A stretch of DNA of 64,000 nucleotides from Flavobacterium denitrificans DSM 15936 (GTDB lineage: Bacteria > Bacteroidota > Bacteroidia > Flavobacteriales > Flavobacteriaceae): contig NZ_KE384378.1 in NCBI RefSeq assembly GCF_000425445.1, positions 171,811 to 235,810 of the forward strand, in the 5' to 3' direction. The notes under the pieces were generated by a model that was not told the DNA's origin, made no database searches, and saw only the letters and a program-made list of their open reading frames with translations. A program made the translations under genes and the position numbers. Shown here piece after piece: positions 8,535 through 17,319 of the stretch. Positions within the stretch are counted from its first letter, which is position 1, and each line of letters opens with the position of its first letter.

Positions 8535-11500
8535 TGAAAAAAGCACTCTTGTTCCTTGTTTTAATCCTCTTTAAAACGACAATATTTTCTCAGGAATTTA
8601 AGAGAGAAAAATACAATTTCAATTCCGATTGGAAACTAAAAACCGGAGACTCTCAAAATGCAGAGTCTCTTGGTTTTAATGACAATTCCTGGAAAAAAAT
8701 CACGCTTCCACACGCCTACAATCAAGAAGAAGCTTTCGAAAAAGATATTGAACATCTCACTACTGGAATTGTTTGGTATCGCAAGAAATTCAAACTTCCA
8801 AAAGGAATTAAAGACAAAAAAATATTCTTAGAATTTGAAGGAATTCGACAAGCCGGAACTATCTATATCAACGGACAAAAAGTTGGATTGCATGAAAATG
8901 GGGTTATGGCTTTTGGTTTTGATATTTCAAATTTACTTAAGCCTTTTCCGCAAGAAAATATTGTTGCACTCAGAATCGACAACGACTGGAAATACAAAGA
9001 ACTAGCAACCGGAGCTCCTTATCAATGGAATAACATTAACTTCAATGCCAATTATGGCGGTATTCCAAAAAATGTTTTTCTACATATTACCGATAAATTA
9101 TACCAAACACTTCCACTCTATTCCAATCTAAAAACGACTGGAGTCTACATCTATCCTTCAAAAATTGATATTCAAGCAGAAAGTGCAGTGATAAATGCTG
9201 AATCCGAAATTCGCAATGAATTCGATACTCAAAAAACAATCCAATATAGTGTGATAATTGAAGATTTGGAAGGCAAAACAGTCGCCCTTTTTTCTGGAGA
9301 AAAAATCACAATTGCGCCCAATGAAACCAAGATCTTAAAAGCTAATGCTTTAGTAAACAAGCTACATTTTTGGAGCTGGGGTTATGGTTACTTATACACT
9401 GTAAAAACCATTTTAAAAGTTGATGGAAAAATCGTGGACGAAGTTTCAACTAAAACTGGTTTTAGAAAAACAGCTTTCGCCGAAGGTCAATTTTGGCTGA
9501 ATGACAGAGTTTTACAAGTAAAAGGTTATGCACAAAGAACCAGCAACGAATGGCCAGCAATCGGCATGTCAGTTCCTGCGTGGTTAAGTGATTTCAGCAA
9601 TAAATTAATTGTTGAAGGAAATGGAAATTTAGTTCGATGGATGCATGTTACGCCTTGGAAACAAGACATTGAATCCTGTGATCGAGTTGGATTATTACAA
9701 GCAATGCCAGCCGGGGATGCTGAAAAAGATGCACAGGGTGATACTTGGAAACAACGTGTAAACTTAATGCGTGATGCCATTATTTACAATAGAAATAATC
9801 CGAGTATTATTTTTTATGAAAGCGGCAACGAATCCATCAGCGAAGCGCACATGCACGAAATGAAAAGCCTAAGAGATACTTACGATCCTTTTGGCGGACG
9901 TGCAATTGGTTCTCGCGAAATGCTGGACAGCCAAGAGGCTGAATACGGTGGAGAAATGCTTTACATCAATAAAAGTGCACGAAAACCATTGTGGGCAACA
10001 GAATATTCCAGAGATGAAGGAATGCGTAAATACTGGGACGAATTTTCACCACCATTCCATAAAGAAGGTGACGGTCCGTTATACCGAGGAAATCCAGCAT
10101 CTGACTACAATCATAATCAAGATCGACATGCCATTGAAAATATAGTTCGCTGGTACGATTATTATAGAGAAAGACCCGGAACTGGAAAACGAGTAAATTC
10201 TGGTGGCGTAAACATTATTTTTTCCGATTCAAACACACATCATCGAGGCGAATCAAATTACAGAACCAGCGGTGAAGTCGATGCTATGCGTATTCCAAAA
10301 GATGGTTATTGGTCCCATCAAGTAATGTGGGACGGCTGGGTTGATGTCGAAAAGCATCGCACGCATATTATGGGGCATTGGAACTATAATGACAAAGTTG
10401 TAAAAAATATTTATGTTGTTTCTACAGCCTCAAAAGTAGAACTTTTTGTCAACGGAATTTCGCAAGGTTTTGGAAAACAAAGCAACGAGTTTTTATTTAC
10501 TTTTGAAAATATTGCTTGGAAATCAGGTACAATAAAAGCAATTGGATATAATAAAAACGGAACTATTTTAAGCCAAGATGAAAAAGCAACAACTGGAGAT
10601 CCGTCTCAAATCAAACTCAAATTAATTTCACAACCACAAGGAATGCTTGCTGATGGTGCTGATGTAGCCTTAATTGAAGCTGAAGTATTGGATAAAAACG
10701 GTAATCGCTGTCCAATCAGTAATAACATGATTACGTTTTCTTTAAACGGCCCTGCAACTTGGCTGGGTGGTATTGCCCAAGGTCCAAAAAATTATATTCT
10801 TTCAAAAGAAATTCCAGTCGAAAATGGCATTAACCGAGTGATGATTCAATCTTTGGCAAAAGCTGATAAAATTACTGTTTCAGCTCACTCACAAGGATTA
10901 AAATCAGCTGAATTATCGTTTGAAACTAAGACTGTAAATACAATAAACGGTCTCTCTGAAGAGCTTCCAGGAAATAACCTTCCTTCTAATCTAGAACGCG
11001 GATCAACTCCGAAAACACCTTCTTATACACAAAAAAGAATTCCAGTAAATATTTTAAATTCAGTTTCACCATCAAACAATAATGATACGTACAAAAGTTA
11101 CGACGACAACGAATTAACAGAATGGCGAAATGATGGCAATATCAATACAGGATCAATAACGTATACACTTTCTAAACCATCAATCGTTAACGAAACAGTT
11201 GTTAAATTTACAGGTTGGAGAACCAAGATTTATCCAATCAGAATTTTAGCTGACGGAAAAGAAGTTTTTAAAGGAAACACTACTCAGAGTTTAGGCTATG
11301 TCACGATTCCGCTAGAACCTGTTATGGCCGAAAAAATCACAATTGAATTAGTTGGTACTAATACAGAAAAAGATGGATTTTCAAAAATTGTTGAAGTAGA
11401 TCCAACAAAAGAATTAGATTTATATAAAGATAAAACCTCGGTTGATGCAACCGGTCAATTACGCATCGTTGAAATAGAATTTTATGAAAAAATCAAATAA
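8534..11500 (+). CDS. GH2-family beta-galactosidase-like enzyme with C-terminal discoidin-like module
   Basis: A 988-residue secreted protein (signal peptide about 1-19, ending IFSQ). An N-terminal GH2 sugar-binding domain (ITLPHAYN, GIVWYRKKF, GTIYINGQKVG) and an immunoglobulin-like domain precede the TIM barrel. In the barrel the acid/base is probably Glu433 in ESGNES and the nucleophile Glu490 in WATEYSRD. Additional immunoglobulin-like domains and a C-terminal F5/8-type or CBM-like sandwich (about residues 840-988) follow. Such enzymes usually remove beta-galactose or related sugars from RG-I side chains; the exact sugar is not determined. It overlaps GH105 by 1 nt and the esterase fusion by 17 nt. 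Confidence 0.87.
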   Translation: MKKALLFLVLILFKTTIFSQEFKREKYNFNSDWKLKTGDSQNAESLGFNDNSWKKITLPHAYNQEEAFEKDIEHLTTGIVWYRKKFKLPKGIKDKKIFLEFEGIRQAGTIYINGQKVGLHENGVMAFGFDISNLLKPFPQENIVALRIDNDWKYKELATGAPYQWNNINFNANYGGIPKNVFLHITDKLYQTLPLYSNLKTTGVYIYPSKIDIQAESAVINAESEIRNEFDTQKTIQYSVIIEDLEGKTVALFSGEKITIAPNETKILKANALVNKLHFWSWGYGYLYTVKTILKVDGKIVDEVSTKTGFRKTAFAEGQFWLNDRVLQVKGYAQRTSNEWPAIGMSVPAWLSDFSNKLIVEGNGNLVRWMHVTPWKQDIESCDRVGLLQAMPAGDAEKDAQGDTWKQRVNLMRDAIIYNRNNPSIIFYESGNESISEAHMHEMKSLRDTYDPFGGRAIGSREMLDSQEAEYGGEMLYINKSARKPLWATEYSRDEGMRKYWDEFSPPFHKEGDGPLYRGNPASDYNHNQDRHAIENIVRWYDYYRERPGTGKRVNSGGVNIIFSDSNTHHRGESNYRTSGEVDAMRIPKDGYWSHQVMWDGWVDVEKHRTHIMGHWNYNDKVVKNIYVVSTASKVELFVNGISQGFGKQSNEFLFTFENIAWKSGTIKAIGYNKNGTILSQDEKATTGDPSQIKLKLISQPQGMLADGADVALIEAEVLDKNGNRCPISNNMITFSLNGPATWLGGIAQGPKNYILSKEIPVENGINRVMIQSLAKADKITVSAHSQGLKSAELSFETKTVNTINGLSEELPGNNLPSNLERGSTPKTPSYTQKRIPVNILNSVSPSNNNDTYKSYDDNELTEWRNDGNINTGSITYTLSKPSIVNETVVKFTGWRTKIYPIRILADGKEVFKGNTTQSLGYVTIPLEPVMAEKITIELVGTNTEKDGFSKIVEVDPTKELDLYKDKTSVDATGQLRIVEIEFYEKIK

Positions 11501-13289
11501 TTCAAACCACTTAAAAGCGCTACTGCTTTTAATGTTTATAGTGACAACTCCAGCGCTTTCGCAGAAAAAAGAATTTCCGTTATGGGATAAAATTCCAGAC
11601 GAAATTGTTTCTAAAGAATATTTAGAATTGGTTGAAAAAGACATAAATGGTGTTGCAGATGGAGTTCGAAAAGTAACTTTACCAACACTTACCGCTTATT
11701 TAGCAGCTCCAGAAAAATCAAACGGAACATCAGTGATCATTTGTCCTGGAGGTGGTTACGGAATGCTGGCTATCAATAAAGAAGGTTTTAAAGTTGCTGA
11801 TTGGCTTAATAGTTTAGGAATAAACGCTTTTGTCTTAAAATACAGACTCCCTAGTGATTTAATCATGAAAAACAAAACTGTAGCACCTTTGCAGGATGCT
11901 CAGGAAGCTATGCGAGTAGTGAGAAGAAACGCCTTAAAATGGAAATTAAATCCAAACAAAATTGGAATAATGGGTTTCTCGGCTGGAGGACATTTGGCTT
12001 CTACTTTATCAACTCATTACAATGATAAAGTCTACACACCTTCTGATACAACAAGCGCTAAACCAAATTTTTCAATTTTGATTTATCCTGTAATTTCAAT
12101 GCAGGAAGGCGTTACACATCAGGGTTCTAAAGACAATTTATTAGGCAAAAATGCTGGAAATGAATTAGTCGATAAATATTCCAATGAACAACAAATAACT
12201 TCTTCCACACCAAAAGCGTTTTTAGTTCACGCAACAGATGACAAAGCAGTTCCAGTTGAAAACAGCATCAACTATTATTTAGCTTTGAAAAAAGAAAAAG
12301 TTTCAGCAGAAATGCATTTATATGAAAACGGAGGACACGGTTTTGGATTAGGCCTAAAAGGAACAAATGCCAACTGGCCAAAAGACTGCGAAAAATGGCT
12401 TACTGCAAACAATTACACTTTAAAACCAGACGGTTATGTATTTACTTATTTTAAAGGAAATGGCGAAGACGGACTGCATTTAGCTTGCAGCGAAGATGGC
12501 TACAAATGGATAACGCTAAAAAACGACACTTCATTTTTAACTCCTGAAGTTGGAAAAGATAAACTGATGCGTGACCCATGTGTTATCAAAGGCGGAGATG
12601 GCTTGTATCACATGGTTTGGACTGTTAGTTGGACAGACAAAGGAATTGGTTACGCTTCATCAAAAGATCTGATTCATTGGTCAAAACAAGAATTTATTCC
12701 GGTAATGGCGCATGAAGAAAAAGCGAGAAATACATGGGCACCCGAAATCACTTATGACGAAAAATCAAAAAACTATATGATTTACTGGGCATCGACAATT
12801 GATGGCAAGTTTCTGGAAACAAAATCGGATGAAGAAAAGGGATATAATCATCGTATTTATTACACGACCACTAAAGATTTTAAAAAATTTGCCAAAACAA
12901 AATTGTTGTATGAACCAGGATTCAATGTAATAGATGCTTCGATCGTAAAGGAAGATCAACAGTATGTCATGTATTTAAAAGATGAAACTCGAAATCCGGT
13001 TCAGAAAAATTTAAAAGTTGCTTATAGTAAAAATTTAACTGGTCCTTACAGTGCTGCAAGCAAAGCCATCACTGGCGATTATTGGGCAGAAGGTCCAACA
13101 GCTATAAAAATAGATGGAAACTGGATTGTATATTTTGATAAATACACACAGAAAAAATACGGAGCTGTAAAACAAACTTCTAAAGGCTGGGAAGACATTT
13201 CTGGCCAAGTTAGTTTTCCAATCGGAACTCGCCATGGAACAGTTATAAAAGTCTCTGCAGATGAAATTAATGCATTGAAAAAACAATAA
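11484..13289 (+). CDS. Two-domain enzyme: acetyl-esterase-like alpha/beta hydrolase fused to GH43-like propeller
   Basis: A 601-residue secreted protein (signal peptide about 1-27). Residues about 30-305 form an alpha/beta hydrolase with oxyanion-type CPGGGYG, nucleophile Ser166 in GFSAGG, acid in HATDDKAV (about 252-253) and His285 in GGHGFGLG. Residues about 315-601 resemble a GH43 five-bladed propeller: MRDPCVIKGGDGLYHMVW, NTWAPEITYD, NVIDASIVK and DYWAEGPTA supply the expected acidic positions. It probably deacetylates a pectic oligosaccharide and cleaves an arabinosyl or galactosyl linkage. The esterase half has a stand-alone paralogue at 39261-40193 with very similar sequence. Last gene of the operon, followed by a terminator. 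Confidence 0.85.
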   Translation: MKKSNNSNHLKALLLLMFIVTTPALSQKKEFPLWDKIPDEIVSKEYLELVEKDINGVADGVRKVTLPTLTAYLAAPEKSNGTSVIICPGGGYGMLAINKEGFKVADWLNSLGINAFVLKYRLPSDLIMKNKTVAPLQDAQEAMRVVRRNALKWKLNPNKIGIMGFSAGGHLASTLSTHYNDKVYTPSDTTSAKPNFSILIYPVISMQEGVTHQGSKDNLLGKNAGNELVDKYSNEQQITSSTPKAFLVHATDDKAVPVENSINYYLALKKEKVSAEMHLYENGGHGFGLGLKGTNANWPKDCEKWLTANNYTLKPDGYVFTYFKGNGEDGLHLACSEDGYKWITLKNDTSFLTPEVGKDKLMRDPCVIKGGDGLYHMVWTVSWTDKGIGYASSKDLIHWSKQEFIPVMAHEEKARNTWAPEITYDEKSKNYMIYWASTIDGKFLETKSDEEKGYNHRIYYTTTKDFKKFAKTKLLYEPGFNVIDASIVKEDQQYVMYLKDETRNPVQKNLKVAYSKNLTGPYSAASKAITGDYWAEGPTAIKIDGNWIVYFDKYTQKKYGAVKQTSKGWEDISGQVSFPIGTRHGTVIKVSADEINALKKQ

Positions 13290-13306
13290 AGCTCTATTAA
13301 AAATCA

Positions 13307-13342
13307 AAAAGCAGGATATTGAGCAACCTATATCCTGCTTTT
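13307..13342 (+). terminator. Rho-independent terminator after the RG-I operon
   Basis: The arms AAAAGCAGGATAT (13307-13319) and ATATCCTGCTTTT (13330-13342) are perfectly complementary with a 10-nt loop. The position 17 nt after the stop of the esterase-GH43 gene fits the end of the plus-strand operon. Confidence 0.8.
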
Positions 13343-13386
13343 ACAAAATGAATTAATACAATTTTTTAAACCTAATTTATTATTTT

Positions 13387-13514
13387 TCAAACCACATTAA
13401 GAATAAGAGCCCTTAATAAAAGTGCTTTATTTGGAGTCAAAGCCCCACACCAACCTCTGAATAAACTAAAATAGATCCTAAGACAAGAAATAAAGGAAGT
13501 AATCTATTTTTCAT
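13387..13514 (-). pseudogene. Remnant of a secreted adhesin-type gene (signal peptide only)
   Basis: An ATG at 13512-13514 (minus strand) opens a 25-codon frame, MKNRLLPLFLVLGSILVYSE then VGVGL and a stop at 13437-13439. This is a clean signal peptide followed by the VGVG motif that starts many large surface and gliding-type proteins of Flavobacteria. A one-base shift just after VGVG continues as ALTPNKALLLR up to a stop at 13387, which again resembles how those proteins go on. Nothing of the large body remains. The position directly downstream of a PorP/SprF-like gene fits the usual pairing of such adhesins with SprF-type partners. The remaining bases of the 498-bp gap 13290-13787 hold the two hairpins listed and no other recognised signal. 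Confidence 0.55.
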
Positions 13515-13613
13515 AACTATAATTATTAAGTCTTAAATTATTTATAAGGACCTAAAATTCAATTATCTAAATTTGAAAGTTCAAAGTTCCTCTGAAAATA
13601 GATTTATTTTTAC

Positions 13614-13637
13614 CTGCAAAAGTTTTAAAACTTGCAG
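13614..13637. other. Stem-loop of uncertain role
   Basis: CTGCAAAAGTTTTAAAACTTGCAG is nearly self-complementary. It lies about 150 nt downstream of the porP/sprF-like stop and upstream of the adhesin remnant. It could be a weak terminator or RNA-stabilising hairpin; no clear T-tract follows on either strand. Confidence 0.3.
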
Positions 13638-13787
13638 ATTAAGGCAGATGTGAGTCTTAAAACATAATTTACTCAAAATCAAGCCTTAAAACCCTAAAAA
13701 AAGAAAATGAATTCTGTATTGACGCTTATCAAAACAACATTATTGCTAATTTTTCAGTAAAATCAGTAACTCAGAATATAAATTATC

Positions 13788-14702
13788 CTAGAAAAAACGA
13801 GGTGTGGTTATTCTGTATTGTCGTTTAGTGAACAAATCAAATCGGAGGAAAATTTCATGCGAACCGCCATTATAATTCCCAATGTTAGTTACATCATAAT
13901 CATAAGCGTATCCAATATTGAGACTTGAATTAATTTGAAATCCTGCCATTCCGCTTACTGTGGCGTCCCATCGGTACGCAAGTCCAAGTGTTAATTTATC
14001 CATAAAAAGAAAATTAGCAGACAAATCTACTGCCAATGGTGCACCGTTTATTGCCTTTATCATTGCGGCAGGCTTAAAATGAATATTTTCATTCAATTTA
14101 AATACATACCCCCCCATTGCATAAAAATGCATTTTTTGTGAAGCAACAGATATCTTCACATCATCATAAAATTGTGTTTCTAAAATTTGTGGAACTGACA
14201 CTCCTAAATACCATTTGTCTGAATAAAAATAAACACCTGCTCCGATATTAGGAGAAACTTCACTCAACACACCCGTAAGCAAAGGATCATCGGGATCATA
14301 AACATTGAGTTTATTAAAATCTACCTGCAGGAAATCAATTGAAAAACTTACACCTAAAGACATTGTAAGTGATTCTGAGAGTTGTATGGGACGTGAATAA
14401 CCTATTGATAAGACTGTTTCTGAAGATGGACCTATCTTGTCATTAATGATTGATAAGCCTACACCTTGCCCATTTGCAGTAATTGGACTTTGGATTGAAA
14501 AATTTGCGGTCTCTGGCGCTCCGTCCAATCCTACCCATTGTGCTCTATACATTCCAAACACACTTGGCACTCCGCGCGTACCTATATACCCCGGATTGAT
14601 GCTCATGGTATTGTACATGTATTGTGTGTACTGTGATTGTTGTTGGGGAAAACAAGGAGAAAAACACAATGAGATCAAAAATAAAAGTATTTTTTTATTC
14701 AT
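13788..14702 (-). CDS. PorP/SprF-family type IX secretion-associated outer-membrane protein
   Basis: A 304-residue protein with signal peptide (about 1-19) and the family opening QQQSQYTQYMYNTMSINPGYIGTR shortened here to YTQYMYNTMSINPGYIG. It has outer-membrane-barrel-like alternating segments and ends with a family-like tail (ITTPRFF). PorP/SprF proteins assist secretion or surface anchoring of particular type IX-secreted adhesins, and many Flavobacterium genomes hold several copies each next to a large adhesin gene. Here the downstream partner appears to have been lost, leaving only a short remnant (13387-13514). It has no evident link with pectin use and may be an orphan. Confidence 0.88.
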   Translation of the reverse strand: MNKKILLFLISLCFSPCFPQQQSQYTQYMYNTMSINPGYIGTRGVPSVFGMYRAQWVGLDGAPETANFSIQSPITANGQGVGLSIINDKIGPSSETVLSIGYSRPIQLSESLTMSLGVSFSIDFLQVDFNKLNVYDPDDPLLTGVLSEVSPNIGAGVYFYSDKWYLGVSVPQILETQFYDDVKISVASQKMHFYAMGGYVFKLNENIHFKPAAMIKAINGAPLAVDLSANFLFMDKLTLGLAYRWDATVSGMAGFQINSSLNIGYAYDYDVTNIGNYNGGSHEIFLRFDLFTKRQYRITTPRFF

Positions 14703-14739
14703 AATTGCGATTTAGTATTATAAAATATCAAATCTTACT

Positions 14740-14763
14740 CAATAAGCTTTTTTAAGCTTATTG
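14740..14763. repeat. Perfect 10-bp inverted repeat upstream of porP/sprF-like gene
   Basis: CAATAAGCTT (14740-14749) and AAGCTTATTG (14754-14763) pair perfectly around a TTTT loop, 38 nt upstream of the gene start. It may be an operator or leader hairpin. A second hairpin (TACTGTTT/AAACAGTA, 15051-15071) lies in the same gap. The rest of 14703-15083 is AT-rich with no recognised gene. Confidence 0.4.
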
Positions 14764-15083
14764 ATTCTGCAACGAAGATCTTCAACAATTTGAATAATTA
14801 AATACAATTAAAAATACTGTGATCCAGACCTTTAAAAATCAACAATTAAACTATAACATAGTCTAATTATGCTAAATATATCAGATAAAAAATAAAGGCA
14901 ATGAGTTAAGAAAAATAAGTATTTCAATGTGAATACTTTACTTCTTGAAAATTTGAAATCAATAGGCTGATAAAAAAGATATAGCCAACAGCTATTTTAT
15001 AAAACAACTTTATACGAGTAGATAGAAACTGTAATGTATAAATAAACCAATACTGTTTCTTTTAAACAGTAACCAAAATTACT

Positions 15084-15116
15084 AAAAAAAAATGGAATAT
15101 TACTTTATTCCATTTT
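15084..15116 (-). terminator. Rho-independent terminator at the end of the acetylesterase gene
   Basis: On the minus strand AAAATGGAATA pairs with TATTCCATTTT across a 6-nt loop that contains the stop codon, and the stem runs into a tract of nine T residues. The hairpin therefore overlaps the last codons of the gene at 15100-15843 and ends the pectinase block. Confidence 0.85.
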
Positions 15117-15843
15117 GAAGTTTGTTAAGAGTAGAATCATTTAAAATTTTAAGCTGATTTATTACAATCTGAGCAATTTTATTTGCTCCCAATAAAGAGA
15201 GATGAGTATCATCTTTTTTGTCATCCTTATAATAGGGAACTTCTCCAGCTTTAAAATGCAAATGAAGCTGTTTCGATTTTTCGGGGCCATAAGATTGCTC
15301 CAACAATTCTGTATAATATTCTAAATCTATAAAAGGAACTTTATATTCCTGAGCTACCAATCGAGTTTCTAATGGATAATCGCCATGTGTAGGCACCAAG
15401 ACACCTTTTTCATTAAAATTGCGTCTCGCAATTGACGTTAATAAAATAGGTACAGCGCCTTTTTCCCTACTTTCGTTTATAAACTTAATCAAGTTGTATC
15501 TATACGCTGTATGCGGGTTCGTATATCGTGTGGAATCCTCAATTTTTTCATCATTGTGCCCAAATTCTATAAAAACATAATCGCCTTTTTTAAGTTTTTT
15601 ATAAATTGAATCCCAACGTTTTTCGTTAATAAAACTTTTGGTGCTTCTGCCATTAACAGCTTTATTTACCACGACAATATCATCTTTAAAAAAAGATTGC
15701 ATAACTTGAGCCCAGCCGTGTTCTGGATTACGATCTGGATCTTTTTTATTCGCCATTGTTGAATCACCAATACAGTATAATGTTGCATTTTGAGCAAAAG
15801 ATGCTGATGTGATTAAAAATGCTATAAGAAGATATTTTTTCAT
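15100..15843 (-). CDS. Rhamnogalacturonan acetylesterase-like SGNH hydrolase (CE12)
   Basis: A 247-residue secreted protein (signal peptide about 1-18). It shows the SGNH blocks in order: IGDSTMANK with nucleophile Ser28, NGRSTKSF (block with Gly and Asn role), EFGHNDEK, and the C-terminal Asp-x-x-His in DDTHLSLLGANK. This arrangement matches CE12 rhamnogalacturonan acetylesterases, which remove acetyl groups from galacturonate in the RG-I backbone and so open it to lyases and hydrolases. Last gene of the minus-strand pectinase block, 104 nt downstream of a GH28 gene. Confidence 0.9.
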   Translation of the reverse strand: MKKYLLIAFLITSASFAQNATLYCIGDSTMANKKDPDRNPEHGWAQVMQSFFKDDIVVVNKAVNGRSTKSFINEKRWDSIYKKLKKGDYVFIEFGHNDEKIEDSTRYTNPHTAYRYNLIKFINESREKGAVPILLTSIARRNFNEKGVLVPTHGDYPLETRLVAQEYKVPFIDLEYYTELLEQSYGPEKSKQLHLHFKAGEVPYYKDDKKDDTHLSLLGANKIAQIVINQLKILNDSTLNKLQNGIK

Positions 15844-15947
15844 TTTCGTTATTTTGAAATTGTTATTTATTTTTGAAATCCTATCATAAATAGGCGCAAT
15901 CCAAACGCATATAAAGTAATTGTTAGGATCTAAAAATCTTTAAAAAA

Positions 15948-17297
15948 TTATTTAGCTGCCGTTGGAACTGTCGCTTTTTTTCCAATAAAAACATCTGTCA
16001 TTAAGACATTTTCGGCGTTTTCGTTTGACAGTGCATTCTTTGCTGATTTTATTTCAATATTCTTTAAAGATATATTCTTAATTTTTTTATTTGGAAACCC
16101 TTGAATTACAATCCCGCTTTCTGATGCTTTATTACATGTAATGTCTGAAAAACATACATTTGAAATATCCGATTGAAAACCACTTCCCTCACCATGATAA
16201 TTGGCTGTGATATATAGACAATCTTCTACATCATCTAATTGAATATTTCTAACGAAAATATTTTTAATAAAACCTCCTCTGTCTGCATTGGTTTTCAAAT
16301 AAATACCACGTTTTAAATAACCAACTGTTTTACAATTTTCTACGAATACATTTTGAACTCCAGCCGACATTTCACTACCTATTACAACACCATGAAGTCC
16401 TTTAAAATTACAGTTTCTAATGATAATATTTTCACTTGGTGTTAATGTATTGGCACGCCCTTCATGATCTCTTCCTGCTTTGATAGCTACATTATCATCA
16501 CCATTATTAAAAGTCACATTTTCGATTAAAACATCTCGCGAGTATTCTGGGTCAATACCATCATTGTTATAATTTAAAGATTTGTAACTAATGCCACGAA
16601 TGGTAATACTTTGTGACTTTAATAAGTGCAGGCACCAAAATGGAGAATTCTCAATTCTGATATTTTCAACTAAAATATTCTTGCAGTTGAAGAATTGAAT
16701 CATCTGGGGACGCAAAAAATAACCTTCTCCAAATTTTCTATCGTTTAAAGGAACACTATTGTGATTCATTTCACGACTTCTGTTTTTCCCAGCTTCCTCT
16801 TTTGCTTTAAAACTTTTCCAAATTTTTCCTCCTTCGCCATCAATTGTCCCATCACCAGATATTGCAATATTAGAACAATTGTAAGCATAAATAAGTGGAC
16901 TGTAATTGTAAAGCATTGTGCCTTCCCAGCTCGTAAAAACCATTGGATAATCTTGTGGATTATCGCTGAATTTTAATTTTGCTCCTTTCTCAATTTTCAG
17001 ATTGACATTACTCACAAAATGAATTGGTCCATTGATTTTATAAACCCCTTTAGGCACAATTATAGTGCCTCCGTTTTTCTTTTTGCATAATGCCATCGCC
17101 TTATCAAAAACAAATTTATTATTTGAAATTGAATCGCCTTTTGCACCTAATTGCAATATATTAATTTCATAAGACGGAATAATTGGAAGCTGAATTCTTT
17201 TTACAATCGAATCTACTTTCTCCGTTGGAAATTCGCCCTTTTGTGCAAAAGAAACCATTGAAATTAATAGAAATAAAAAATAATTAAATTTCATCAT
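15948..17297 (-). CDS. GH28 polygalacturonase-like enzyme with altered substrate-binding motif
   Basis: A 449-residue secreted beta-helix protein (signal peptide about 1-18). GH28 signatures are present: NNDGIDPEYS, NGDDNVAIKAGRD with the catalytic Asp pair, and LHGVVIGSEMSAG with the conserved His. The usual Gly-His-Gly reads Leu-His-Gly, and the usual Arg-Ile-Lys binding motif reads Tyr-Leu-Lys in RGIYLKTN. The other GH28 in this window keeps both motifs, so this copy may act on a different pectic galacturonide. It is separated by only 22 nt from the upstream lyase-esterase fusion and is probably co-transcribed with it. Confidence 0.88.
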   Translation of the reverse strand: MMKFNYFLFLLISMVSFAQKGEFPTEKVDSIVKRIQLPIIPSYEINILQLGAKGDSISNNKFVFDKAMALCKKKNGGTIIVPKGVYKINGPIHFVSNVNLKIEKGAKLKFSDNPQDYPMVFTSWEGTMLYNYSPLIYAYNCSNIAISGDGTIDGEGGKIWKSFKAKEEAGKNRSREMNHNSVPLNDRKFGEGYFLRPQMIQFFNCKNILVENIRIENSPFWCLHLLKSQSITIRGISYKSLNYNNDGIDPEYSRDVLIENVTFNNGDDNVAIKAGRDHEGRANTLTPSENIIIRNCNFKGLHGVVIGSEMSAGVQNVFVENCKTVGYLKRGIYLKTNADRGGFIKNIFVRNIQLDDVEDCLYITANYHGEGSGFQSDISNVCFSDITCNKASESGIVIQGFPNKKIKNISLKNIEIKSAKNALSNENAENVLMTDVFIGKKATVPTAAK

Positions 17298-17319
17298 AAG
17301 TGTAATTTAAAATCAGGAT

